A DNA stretch of 64,000 nucleotides, taken from Flavobacterium sp. AED. GTDB taxonomy: Bacteria; Bacteroidota; Bacteroidia; Flavobacteriales; Flavobacteriaceae. The translations under genes were made by a program, and so were the position numbers. The number at the start of each line of letters is the position of its first letter. The stretch's first letter is position 1. The stretch lies in contig NZ_JSYM01000001.1 of assembly GCF_000812945.1 (NCBI RefSeq), forward strand, positions 2,028,228-2,092,227, given 5' to 3'. Shown piece after piece: positions 10,931 to 19,026 of this stretch. Below the pieces are notes generated by a model. The model ran no database searches. It saw only the letters and a list, made by a program, of their open reading frames with translations, and had not been told where the DNA came from.

Positions 10931-12037
10931 ATGATGATCAATAAAATAAAATATAGCATTATAATTCTTTTGGTTTTGGCTTCTTTTACAGGATGTCAAA
11001 ATGACGATGTAGTTACTGCAAACGTAGATGCAATGGTTTCTGAACCGGGTGATTTACTAAATCAAACTTTTCCACTCAGGAAAATTAGAGTGGAAGGTGA
11101 GGGATTGTCCGGATTAAAAAAAATAACTCTGGACAATAAAATTGATATCAGTTTTAACCCTACTTATAATTCAGATAAAGCGTTTATTTTCACTATCCCT
11201 TTTGATGATAAACTAGGAAGTAGATTTGGAGTACAACCAATTACATTTGTAACCGCAACGGGTTCTGTTACTAAGGATATAGAGATTTTACAGCCTACTC
11301 CAACTATTGTAAAAACCATACCAGCTGTGGCAACACCAGGTTTTCCTTTGGCAATTGAAGGTACTTGGTTTTATAATGTTTCTTCGGTAACGGTAGGAGG
11401 AAAAGCAGTAAGTTATACTGTAAATTCATCTTCTTCAATTATTATTGGTTTGCCATCAAACGCTGTTTCAGGTGAAGAATTGGCAATTACTACTCCAGGA
11501 GGCACAGTGAAAAAATCAATTGATTTTGAAAAAGTAATACTCGTATCTAATTTTGATGGAGGTGGCTCCAGAGAGTCTTGGAGTTCTTATGGGGATGTTG
11601 CTTCTTTTGATGCAAGTACGACGGGCGGTCCAACAGGTAATTATGCAACGCTTACTTGGACTGGCTCCACTGCAAATGGTTACAACGGTAGCAGTGGTGG
11701 TGGTGGAGCTAATTTCTTGAGCGCAACAAATACAGATGCAACAAGAACTTTTATAGATATTGATGTAAGTGCAAATGTCATTGGAGCACAATTTGCCATT
11801 CAATTGAATACTATTGAGGGGATAAACTACGGATACAATTTCAAAATAACGGATGTAAATTGGTCTACAAAGACTATATTACTTTCTTATTTTAAGGATA
11901 ATTATGGGTTTGGGGGTAATTCAGCTGCTACGTTAGATGCTTCTAAAATTAATGAGATTAAGGTTGGAATCGCTCAAGGTGATACGCCTAATCCCAGCAC
12001 AATAAAATACGATAATATTAAGGTTCGTTACAAATAA
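10931..12037 (+). CDS. TIG-domain surface glycan-binding lipoprotein
   Basis: The 368-residue lipoprotein (Cys22 in ASFTGCQND) occupies the usual position of a surface glycan-binding protein after SusD. Residues about 35-200 look like two TIG/IPT immunoglobulin-like repeats (PTPTIVKTIPAVATPGFPLAIEG is the start of the second). A C-terminal domain of about 160 residues, beginning near FDGGGSRESW, is rich in Gly, Ser and aromatic residues and ends in a jelly-roll-like pattern (STIKYDNIKVRYK). Such proteins hold polysaccharide at the surface for the endo-enzyme. Ligand specificity is not readable; xylan is inferred from context. Confidence 0.82.
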   Translation: MMINKIKYSIIILLVLASFTGCQNDDVVTANVDAMVSEPGDLLNQTFPLRKIRVEGEGLSGLKKITLDNKIDISFNPTYNSDKAFIFTIPFDDKLGSRFGVQPITFVTATGSVTKDIEILQPTPTIVKTIPAVATPGFPLAIEGTWFYNVSSVTVGGKAVSYTVNSSSSIIIGLPSNAVSGEELAITTPGGTVKKSIDFEKVILVSNFDGGGSRESWSSYGDVASFDASTTGGPTGNYATLTWTGSTANGYNGSSGGGGANFLSATNTDATRTFIDIDVSANVIGAQFAIQLNTIEGINYGYNFKITDVNWSTKTILLSYFKDNYGFGGNSAATLDASKINEIKVGIAQGDTPNPSTIKYDNIKVRYK

Positions 12038-12068
12038 TTTATTGGTTTTGAGTTTAGTCTTTTACTTC

Positions 12069-12099
12069 AAAAAGGTTGTGGTCAAATGCAACCTTTTTT
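12069..12099 (+). terminator. Hairpin terminator between glycan-binding protein and GH10 genes
   Basis: A ten-base perfect stem, AAAAAGGTTG (12069-12078) with CAACCTTTTT (12089-12098), runs into T residues. It probably attenuates or ends the susCD transcript before the xylanase gene, which may have its own promoter in 12100-12169. Confidence 0.75.
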
Positions 12100-12169
12100 G
12101 TAGTAACTGAATTCGTAAATTAAAATAATAAAGACTATTTTTCTTGAATGTTTTCTAAAATACAAAAAA

Positions 12170-13561
12170 ATGAAATATAAATTTTTACTAGTTTTAACTA
12201 GCATTATGTTTTTTTTGAATTCTTGTTCAAAAGAGGATAACATAATTGCTGATACTTTAACTACTCCGATCGCAAATGCGTCCACAGATATAAACAATAC
12301 TGGTTTTAAAGCCAAATGGGGGTTTGTTTCCAACGCTCAAAGTTACCTTTTGGATGTTTCTACCAGCGCTGATTTTACAACTTTCATTCCAAATTACAAT
12401 TCAAAATCAGTAACTGATTTGAATGAAATGGTTGTGGGTTTAAATACTGGAACTCAATATTTTTACAGAGTTAGAGCTAAAAGAGACTCGCAAATTTCGA
12501 GTTATTCAAATGTAATTAGTGTTGTAACAACGGGTACAAGTAACGTTCCTGAGGATCCTACTTTTCTAAAAGTAAAGGTAAATAAATTAGCAAATCCGTT
12601 TTTTGTAGGTATGGCTGTAAAAGCTAATCAATTAGAGAATGGAAGCAAATATGATGCAATTTTAAAAAATGAATTTAGCAGCATTTCGGCAGAATATGAA
12701 ATGAAAATGAATCCAATTTCAACTGCAAGTGGAGTTTACAACTGGGCTGCCGCAGATAAAATTGTTGCTTACGGAAATTCTAATGGCATCAATGTTCATG
12801 GTCATGTCTTGGTATGGCACGGTGCGGTGCCAAGTTGGTTAACTAACTTTTCTGGTACCGATGCAGAATTTGCTGCCGAAGTAAAAAAATACATTACAGA
12901 TGTTGTTACTCATTATGCAGGAAAAGTAAAATCCTGGGATGTAGTAAACGAAGCAGTAGATGACAATAGTGGCAACTTGAGAAATACTATTTTTCTTCAA
13001 AGAATGGGGCCAAACTATATTAAAGATTGCTTTAAATGGGTTAGAGATGCAGCAAATGCGGCAGGCGATACAAACTTATTATTGTTTTATAATGATTATG
13101 CTACTTCGACTAATATTTCTAAACAAAATAAAATGTTTTCAATAGTAGATGATTTAAAAACGAGTAATCTTATCGACGGTATAGGTTTTCAAATGCATAA
13201 CACGTATTTAAGTCCAACTAAAACTCAAATCGAAACTGATATTAATAGAGCTGTTGCTAAAGGTCTAAAAATTCATGTTTCTGAGTTAGATATACAAGTG
13301 AATCCAGCAAATGACATTACCTCTTTTACCAATGAAAGAAGATTAGCTCAAAAAGAAAAATACAAAGAGATGGTCAAAATATATAATGCGCTTCCTGCAG
13401 CAAACAAATATGCCTTAACAGTTTGGGGTTTTAAAGATAATGAATCTTGGATTCCATATAGCACTGATTTAAATCACACCGGAAACGATTGGCCTTTATT
13501 GTATGATTCAAATTTTGCTCTAAAAAGTGCACATACTGGATTTTTGGAAGGATTAGAGTAA
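12170..13561 (+). CDS. GH10 endo-beta-1,4-xylanase lipoprotein
   Basis: The 463-residue protein has a lipoprotein signal (Cys19 in FFLNSCSKED), one fibronectin type III-like domain at about residues 30-120 and a GH10 TIM barrel at about 130-460. The acid/base Glu261 lies in WDVVNEAVDD and the nucleophile Glu372 in HVSELDIQV. HGHVLVWH and the late WGFKDNESW are further GH10 signatures. It should cut the xylan backbone at the cell surface for the glycan-binding protein, SusD and SusC to take up. The catalytic glutamates identify the family firmly; the xylan substrate follows from family knowledge. Confidence 0.96.
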   Translation: MKYKFLLVLTSIMFFLNSCSKEDNIIADTLTTPIANASTDINNTGFKAKWGFVSNAQSYLLDVSTSADFTTFIPNYNSKSVTDLNEMVVGLNTGTQYFYRVRAKRDSQISSYSNVISVVTTGTSNVPEDPTFLKVKVNKLANPFFVGMAVKANQLENGSKYDAILKNEFSSISAEYEMKMNPISTASGVYNWAAADKIVAYGNSNGINVHGHVLVWHGAVPSWLTNFSGTDAEFAAEVKKYITDVVTHYAGKVKSWDVVNEAVDDNSGNLRNTIFLQRMGPNYIKDCFKWVRDAANAAGDTNLLLFYNDYATSTNISKQNKMFSIVDDLKTSNLIDGIGFQMHNTYLSPTKTQIETDINRAVAKGLKIHVSELDIQVNPANDITSFTNERRLAQKEKYKEMVKIYNALPAANKYALTVWGFKDNESWIPYSTDLNHTGNDWPLLYDSNFALKSAHTGFLEGLE

Positions 13562-13587
13562 ATCTTCTTAAATTTCAAGTTGTTTTT

Positions 13588-13631
13588 ATGCCACAATCCT
13601 TATGAATAAACAGGATTGTGGCATTTTTTTT
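13588..13631 (+). terminator. Strong terminator closing the polysaccharide utilization locus
   Basis: A 13-base perfect stem, ATGCCACAATCCT (13588-13600) with AGGATTGTGGCAT (13612-13624), is followed by eight T residues. It lies just after the xylanase stop. Confidence 0.92.
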
Positions 13632-13935
13632 AAAGTAGAAAGGAATAGTATTTAGTATAGTTTACTTCGAAACTGATAGTCAACTTAAGCTGGAAAGTAG
13701 TTGTTAATTCGACCATTTTTATCACGAGATCTCACAATACCCGCTTTAGCGATATGTATTTATTCTACATAATATAGAAAAGAATTTATCTAATAAAAAA
13801 GCGTTTGTTAACAGTCACTAATATGTTTAGCAAAAACCTTCTTAACTCCTGTAAACAGGTTTTAAAAGTGATCTTAATTAGCACAAAAATTGGATGTTTA
13901 TTGATATATTTGAACCTTTTGTGTGAATATAAGTT
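13632..13935. other. Non-coding region between xylanase and chromate cluster
   Basis: About 300 AT-rich bases with no supported gene. An open frame at 13805-14041 on the plus strand runs into the superoxide dismutase gene on the other strand and has no recognisable protein features, so it is not called. Confidence 0.5.
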
Positions 13936-14658
13936 TTATAATTTTTCAGCATCATTCAAACGTTGTGCTACATTATCCCAGTTGATGATATTGAATAAAG
14001 CATCCACAAAATCGGTTCGTTTGTTTTTATATTTTAAGTAGTAGGCATGTTCCCATACATCAATTACTAGAATAGGTATTGCTCCCCATTGAGTGAGCTT
14101 TTCGTGATTTTCACATTGTAAAACCACAAGGCTATCACTATAAGGTTGATAGGCTAAAATTCCCCAACCGTTACCATCAACATTTTTTGAAGTGGCAGCG
14201 ATTAAAACTTTTAGTTTATCAAAACTGCCGAAGCTTTTTTCTATTCGCTTTAATAAATTGCCTTTGGGTAGGTTAGGTTTATTGGTAAGATTTGTCCAAA
14301 ATATGGAATGCAGTATATGTGAGGAAAAATGGTACGACAATTTTTTTGTCCAAAAATCAATAGTCTCCAAATTGTTTTCATCCAATGCTTTTTTTATCAT
14401 TTGCAAATCTTTATTGGCTCCTTTTACTGCTCCACCATGATGAAAAGTATAATGCAAATGCAAAGTTTCGGCATCCATGTAGGGTTCTAAAAAACTTTCA
14501 CTATAGGGTAATGGCTGTTGGATGTAATTGCCATTTGCATCAACCAGTTTGTCAATGGAATTGTCAGCTAAATTCTTAGCAAATGCATTGGTAGTAGGAA
14601 GAACTAATGCCGCTGCACCAAATAAAGTGCTCGATTTTAAAAAATCTTTTCTGTTCAT
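13936..14658 (-). CDS. Exported Fe/Mn superoxide dismutase (ChrC-like)
   Basis: The 240-residue protein is a superoxide dismutase preceded by an export signal of about 27 residues (FGAAALVLPTTNAFA). Predicted metal ligands are His69 (LHYTFHH), His117 (HSIFW), Asp200 and His204 (DVWEHAYY). Its start overlaps the chrA stop by four bases (ATGA), which suggests translational coupling. Superoxide dismutase genes called chrC accompany chrA and chrB in proteobacterial chromate resistance determinants, where they are thought to counter superoxide formed during Cr(VI) reduction. The same association here supports that role in the periplasm. The signal has NRKDFLK rather than two adjacent arginines, so Tat export is uncertain. 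Confidence 0.9.
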   Translation of the reverse strand: MNRKDFLKSSTLFGAAALVLPTTNAFAKNLADNSIDKLVDANGNYIQQPLPYSESFLEPYMDAETLHLHYTFHHGGAVKGANKDLQMIKKALDENNLETIDFWTKKLSYHFSSHILHSIFWTNLTNKPNLPKGNLLKRIEKSFGSFDKLKVLIAATSKNVDGNGWGILAYQPYSDSLVVLQCENHEKLTQWGAIPILVIDVWEHAYYLKYKNKRTDFVDALFNIINWDNVAQRLNDAEKL

Positions 14659-15821
14659 ACTATTAATTTTATAATGATTCCTACAACTGCTGCAACAACA
14701 ATAATATAGGGTTCTTGAATTTTTTTAATATAAAGTAAAGCAAAAATTGTTGCAATAGCTATTAACGCAGTTGGAACATCGAGAATACTTCTGGATGCAA
14801 TTACACCAACGGATCCTACTAATGCACCAACAACTGCTGCTGTGATACCGTCTACAAAAGCTTTGATTGATTGATTTTGTGCTATTTTCTTAAAAGATGG
14901 AGCTAAAGCAATCGTAAATAAATAGCACGGCAAAAATGTTGCTAAAGCTGCAATCAAAGCTCCGGGAAAACCTGCAACTAAATAGCCTATAAAACCAACT
15001 GTGATAACAACTGGACCAGGAGTAATCATGGCAACAGCTACTGCATCTATAAATTGTTGTTCAGATAACCATTGATTTTCTATTACAACTCCTGAGTGTA
15101 AAAAGGGTACAATTGCTAATCCACTACCAAATACAAATGCTCCAGCTTCCGCAAAAAAGACAGCAATTTTCATGAGAGTGGTATTCTCATAGTTCCAAAA
15201 GCCTATTTGTAATAGAACAATAGAATTGACAGTTTTACGATTAAACCATTTTGGAGGAGCTTTGACAAACATATATAAAAGCCCGGCAAATACAAATAAC
15301 AAAACTTGTTCCTGCTGTGTTACTAATGTTATAATTGCAGCAACAATAAAAAACAACCACAGTAACCAATTCGTTTTAAAAGACACTAAATTGAATTTAC
15401 CGATAGACTTTAGCGTCAGCTTGTAAGAACTCATTACAATGATGCCTATAACAGCTGCTCCTACACCATAAAAAACAGCTTGTATCCAAGATAATCCTCC
15501 GAATAATTTGTAAACTATTCCTAATAACACCACCATTATAAAAGAAGGTAAAACAAAGGCAAAACCTATCAACGTTGCTCCTAAAAAACTGTAATGTACA
15601 AATCCGAGGTAAATCGCTAATTGTGCTGCTAATGGACCAGGCGCTAATTGTGCTAAAGCTAGACCTTCCTTGTATTCTTCTTCTGAAATCCATTTTCTGT
15701 CTTCGACTAAATCCCTGTGCATATAACCAACCAATGCTACTGGGCCACCAAAACCAATTGTTCCTAATTTCAAAAAATAAAATGCTAAATCTTTTAAAGT
15801 ATACGTTGGATTTTCCTTCAT
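14655..15821 (-). CDS. chrA: Chromate efflux transporter ChrA
   Basis: The 388-residue membrane protein has the two-fold CHR architecture: an N-terminal half with LGTIGFGGPVALVGYM and LAPGPLAAQLAIYLG, and a C-terminal half with GSGLAIVPFLHSGV and ITPGPVVITVGFIGY. These repeated GFGGP/PGP motifs define the CHR transporter family, which expels chromate across the inner membrane. Length is close to the usual bidomain proteins. It is coupled to the downstream superoxide dismutase gene, and the ChrB-AraC regulator gene lies 83 bases upstream on the same strand. Confidence 0.94.
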   Translation of the reverse strand: MKENPTYTLKDLAFYFLKLGTIGFGGPVALVGYMHRDLVEDRKWISEEEYKEGLALAQLAPGPLAAQLAIYLGFVHYSFLGATLIGFAFVLPSFIMVVLLGIVYKLFGGLSWIQAVFYGVGAAVIGIIVMSSYKLTLKSIGKFNLVSFKTNWLLWLFFIVAAIITLVTQQEQVLLFVFAGLLYMFVKAPPKWFNRKTVNSIVLLQIGFWNYENTTLMKIAVFFAEAGAFVFGSGLAIVPFLHSGVVIENQWLSEQQFIDAVAVAMITPGPVVITVGFIGYLVAGFPGALIAALATFLPCYLFTIALAPSFKKIAQNQSIKAFVDGITAAVVGALVGSVGVIASRSILDVPTALIAIATIFALLYIKKIQEPYIIVVAAVVGIIIKLIV

Positions 15822-15904
15822 TATAAAATAGTTTCAAAAAGTAACAGAGTTCCCGGATTAATAAAAAACAAAACTATGTATGTTAACAAGATATAAATAG
15901 TATG

Positions 15905-16774
15905 CTATTTACTTTTTGTATCTGGATTACTTTTTTGTGAATTTTTCCGGAAGGAAGAAGGATTTTTTCCTGTACTCTGTTTGAATATCCTCGTAAAATG
16001 ACTTTGATCTGAAAAGCCCGTCATATAAGCTATTTCGGTAAGTGTATAAGTTGAATTTTGAATAAGAGTAATTGCTTTCTCAATTCGTAATTTTCTAACG
16101 TAATCTCCAAAATTGAGGTCTTCAAAATACTTGGAAAACTCCCTTGATAAATAGGAAGGATTAAGTTCTAGGTCGTTGGAAATTTTCTTTAAGTCAAAAG
16201 TAAATTGGGCGTCTATTTGATCCTGAATAATTGCTTTTAAATCTTTGACCCAAACAGGTGTTTTCTTGTTGGTTATTTTCTTCTCCTTCAAAAATTTATG
16301 ATATACTTCATGTAGCATATTTTCAAAAGGACTATTCTGTAAATGATTTTGTTTGTATAAATGCGTAGCCCAACTGTATAATGCATCATAAATAACCATT
16401 CCCGTTTCTAATAACTTATAGTCATCGGTGATATTATAAGAAAGACCCGCAGAAATTGCCCAAAGTCCCGCTGATTCTTTTGCAATATCGTGTTTGTCTG
16501 TGTCGGCACCACGTACAATATCTGCCATAATTAAAATAGCAGGATCTCCAATTTTATATTTTTTTACAATATAATCAAAGGTACTTTGTTCTTTGTAATG
16601 GGTAAACTCCACATTAGGAATGTCAAATGGAATAGCATTTAATTCTTTTGCTTTATCAAGAACCTCGCTGAATGGAATGTAAATAAATTCAGCATCCTTA
16701 TCAACAAATTTTTTTATTAACCAAGGGCAGGCTAACCGGTCGATTTTTGGTCTATCTCTAGTGATCCATTTCAT
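15905..16774 (-). CDS. ChrB-domain/AraC fusion regulator (putative chromate sensor)
   Basis: The 289-residue protein joins two modules. Residues 1 to about 150 match the C-terminal domain of ChrB chromate-resistance proteins (WITRDRPKIDRLACPWLI, VEFTHYKEQSTFDYI, IVRGADTDKHD). Residues about 185-280 form an AraC-type double helix-turn-helix (LNPSYLSREFSKYF, YTLTEIAYMTGFSDQSHFTRIFK). In proteobacteria ChrB acts as a chromate-responsive regulator of chrA. Here the sensing domain appears fused to an AraC output domain instead. It sits upstream of chrA on the same strand and presumably controls chrA and the dismutase gene. The function is inferred; both domain assignments are strong. Confidence 0.85.
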   Translation of the reverse strand: MKWITRDRPKIDRLACPWLIKKFVDKDAEFIYIPFSEVLDKAKELNAIPFDIPNVEFTHYKEQSTFDYIVKKYKIGDPAILIMADIVRGADTDKHDIAKESAGLWAISAGLSYNITDDYKLLETGMVIYDALYSWATHLYKQNHLQNSPFENMLHEVYHKFLKEKKITNKKTPVWVKDLKAIIQDQIDAQFTFDLKKISNDLELNPSYLSREFSKYFEDLNFGDYVRKLRIEKAITLIQNSTYTLTEIAYMTGFSDQSHFTRIFKQSTGKNPSSFRKNSQKSNPDTKSK

Positions 16775-17078
16775 TTAAAACTCTATTTGGAAATATATCA
16801 GTCAATTTTAAGGTCTAATTGTAAAAAATTTCCATTTACTGACATTGAAGATTCAGAAATTAGTGCTAAGTTACATTTTATGAATAATGAAAAGACTCTA
16901 TCGTATTACATTTTTTAATTTATTTAAATATAGCACACTAATAGTATCGATGTCAAATTTTACAATTGGGGATATTAAAATATATAAACAGCTGCATGTT
17001 ATTTGCAATAAATAAGATAAGTTGAAAAATTAAAAAGCCTGTAAAAACAATGTTTTACAGGCTTTCTAATTTTTAAAG
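16775..17078. other. Non-coding region with tRNA terminator
   Basis: The AT-rich stretch carries the terminator of the minus-strand tRNA genes at 17034-17065 and presumably the promoter of the ChrB-AraC gene near 16780-16830. No gene was seen. Confidence 0.5.
17034..17065 (-). terminator. Terminator of the tRNA cluster
   Basis: Inverted repeat AAAGCCTGTAAAA / TTTTACAGGCTTT around a short loop. Read on the minus strand it is followed by TTTTTAATTTTT and lies just past the tRNA-Leu 3' end. Confidence 0.85.
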
Positions 17079-17161
17079 TGACCACGGTGGGATTTGAACC
17101 CACACGCCCTTGCGAGCACCAGCCCCTCAAGCTGGCAAGTCTACCGTTTCTCCACGTGGCC
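17079..17161 (-). tRNA. tRNA-Leu (anticodon GAG)
   Basis: An 83-base cloverleaf on the minus strand. The acceptor stem GGCCACG pairs with CGTGGTC and is followed by discriminator A. The anticodon stem CCAGC/GCTGG encloses the loop TTGAGGG, giving GAG. The T arm contains GGTTCAAATCC. The long variable arm fits leucine. CCA is not encoded. Confidence 0.95.
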
Positions 17162-17204
17162 TTAAAAAAGAAAAGGTCAAGTAATAAATTACTCAACCTT
17201 TTTG

Positions 17205-17277
17205 TGACCCGACTGGGGCTCGAACCCAGGACCCCATCATTAAAAGTGATGTGCTCTACCAACTGAGCTATCGAGTC
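17205..17277 (-). tRNA. tRNA-Lys (anticodon TTT), copy 1
   Basis: A 73-base cloverleaf. The acceptor GACTCGA pairs with TCGGGTC plus discriminator A. Anticodon stem CATCA/TGATG encloses CTTTTAA, giving TTT. T arm GGTTCGAGCCC. Identical to the copy at 17316-17388. Confidence 0.97.
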
Positions 17278-17315
17278 AATGCTTCAAGGAAATTATGTGT
17301 TGATCACTAAAATTG

Positions 17316-17388
17316 TGACCCGACTGGGGCTCGAACCCAGGACCCCATCATTAAAAGTGATGTGCTCTACCAACTGAGCTATCGAGTC
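17316..17388 (-). tRNA. tRNA-Lys (anticodon TTT), copy 2
   Basis: Same 73-base sequence as the copy at 17205-17277, separated from it by 38 bases. It is the first gene of a three-tRNA minus-strand unit. Confidence 0.97.
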
Positions 17389-17515
17389 ATATTCTTTCCT
17401 TGAATGCGGGTGCAAATATAAGAACTTATTTTGGAGTTTTGCAAGCAATTTTATTATAAATTTGTCTTTTTTTAACAAAATCACACAACACCTTAATTTG
17501 TAAGGTTTTATTCAA

Positions 17516-18034
17516 ATGAGAAAAATTGTATTATTGGGTTATATGGGGTGTGGGAAGTCCACAATTGCGAATAAGCTGTCAAAAATTATCGAAATTCCTT
17601 TCGTGGATTTAGATAAAAAGATCGAAGAAAAAATAAATTTGTCTATAAATGCGATTTTTGAAAAGCACGGAGAAATTTATTTTAGGAAGTTAGAACACGA
17701 AGTTTTTGTCGAATTATTAAATTCGCCCGATAACTTAATTATAGGTTTAGGCGGAGGGACGCCTTGTTATGCAAATAATCATGAATTACTAAAAAGCGAT
17801 ACTGTGACATCAGTTTATCTCAAAGCTTCAATAGAGACTTTGTTTAATAGATTGAATCATAATAAAAGCAAACGCCCTCTTATTGCCGATAAAAGCGAGG
17901 ACGAAATGAAAGAGTTTATTGCGAAACATCTATTCGATAGAAGTTTTTATTACAATCAAGCGCAATATAAGGTAATTGTTGATGATAAGACAATCGAAGA
18001 GACTGTTATGGATATTGTTGCAATTTTAGCTTAA
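17516..18034 (+). CDS. aroK: Shikimate kinase
   Basis: The 172-residue protein has the family's compact P-loop kinase fold: Walker A GCGKST at residues 11-16, DLDKKIEEK (shikimate-binding Asp), the FRKLEHEVF segment, the GLGGGTPC glycine loop and the KRPLI lid region. It phosphorylates shikimate to shikimate 3-phosphate in aromatic amino acid synthesis in the cytoplasm. Length is typical. Its last nine bases overlap the end of the convergent phosphoribosyltransferase gene. Confidence 0.95.
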   Translation: MRKIVLLGYMGCGKSTIANKLSKIIEIPFVDLDKKIEEKINLSINAIFEKHGEIYFRKLEHEVFVELLNSPDNLIIGLGGGTPCYANNHELLKSDTVTSVYLKASIETLFNRLNHNKSKRPLIADKSEDEMKEFIAKHLFDRSFYYNQAQYKVIVDDKTIEETVMDIVAILA

Positions 18035-18526
18035 ATAAGCGTAATTATCTCCGTCCTCATCAAAAACAACCTGTACGTGTTCTAGTAGAGAGGTTGAAAG
18101 CGAGATGCCTTTGAAATCAGCTTTTACAGGATACTTCTTATGGTTTCTGTCTACTAGGACCGCTGTTTTGAATTTTTTCAAAGGAACATCGATAAAATGT
18201 CTCACGGCATAGATTAGTGTGGTGCCTGAATTTAAAACATCGTCAACAAGAACTAATCCTTTATTGGCATATTGTTCTTTTGATAAGGAAGTATGAATTG
18301 GTAATTCAGGATTCTGTTTGTTGATTTGCACTTCGCAAAGTGAAACTTTAAGGGGAGAAATAGTTTCAAGTATAAGCGCTATTTTTTTTGCAAAAGTAAA
18401 ACCATTAGTTGCAATTCCGGCAATGACTATTTCTTCTTCATCTACAAAGGTTTCATAGATTTGGTAAGCAATTCTTTTTATTTTATGCTCAATTTCCTGA
18501 TTCGTTAAGATGATATTTTTGCTCAT
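18026..18526 (-). CDS. PyrR-like phosphoribosyltransferase
   Basis: The 166-residue protein is a type I phosphoribosyltransferase. The PRPP-binding signature is VLVDDVLNSGTTL (about residues 95-107), with a flexible-loop region before it and AVLVDRNHKKYP after it. The closest remembered group is PyrR/hypoxanthine-type enzymes, so it may act in pyrimidine regulation or base salvage. The exact base is not readable. The S4-protein gene lies just upstream on the same strand, probably in the same transcript. Confidence 0.85.
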   Translation of the reverse strand: MSKNIILTNQEIEHKIKRIAYQIYETFVDEEEIVIAGIATNGFTFAKKIALILETISPLKVSLCEVQINKQNPELPIHTSLSKEQYANKGLVLVDDVLNSGTTLIYAVRHFIDVPLKKFKTAVLVDRNHKKYPVKADFKGISLSTSLLEHVQVVFDEDGDNYAYLS

Positions 18527-18558
18527 TGTTTTAGTTTTAAAGTTTTAGAATGGGTATT

Positions 18559-18948
18559 TTAATCTGCATCTTCCTCGTTCACGATTTCATTACCAAATTC
18601 ATCAATGTCTCTTCGGTCTTTTTTGGTAGGTCTTCCTGTTCCGTTTTTTCTATAATGCTCTTTGGATAATTTCAACAGTTCTAAATGTTGATAGGCTTCG
18701 GCAGGAGTATCGTTTCTTCTATAGATATCTACTAATTTAGCCCTGACACGATTTTCAGGAATGTCCAGAACAGTGATGATTTGGGTGATTTGGTCCTTCC
18801 GGAATGTGATTTTATCAGTAGGAAAAACCTCCTTTGAAGGCTTGGCAACCTGACCATTTACGGTAACATGATTTTTTTTACAAGCTTCAGTTACCATGTT
18901 TCTCGTTTTATAGTATCGTACGCACCATAAATATTTGTCTATTCTCAT
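18559..18948 (-). CDS. S4-domain RNA-binding protein (Hsp15/HslR type)
   Basis: The 129-residue protein starts at MRIDKYLWCVRYYKTR, the beginning of an S4 RNA-binding domain (KKNHVTVNGQVAKPSKEV), followed by a basic, charged tail (TGRPTKKDRRDID). An open frame extends to 18993, but its extra 15 residues do not match the family, so the internal ATG at 18948 is chosen. Hsp15-like proteins bind nascent-chain-carrying 50S subunits and help recycle stalled ribosomes. That role is inferred from family. Confidence 0.88.
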   Translation of the reverse strand: MRIDKYLWCVRYYKTRNMVTEACKKNHVTVNGQVAKPSKEVFPTDKITFRKDQITQIITVLDIPENRVRAKLVDIYRRNDTPAEAYQHLELLKLSKEHYRKNGTGRPTKKDRRDIDEFGNEIVNEEDAD

Positions 18949-19026
18949 AAATTTTCTAAAATCGGAGTTAAATAGTTTACAAAAATAAATCAATATTGTA
19001 TCTTGCGCACTTAAAAATTAGCTATA

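Noticed and set aside
13805..14041. Plus-strand frame of 78 codons
   Set aside because: It overlaps the 3' end of the superoxide dismutase gene on the other strand and has no domain or signal.
13936..14658. Twin-arginine export signal on the dismutase
   Set aside because: The N-terminus has NRKDFLK, one arginine followed by lysine, so Tat export cannot be claimed.
16999..17484. Several open frames across the tRNA cluster
   Set aside because: They translate tRNA sequence; the tRNA cloverleafs are complete.
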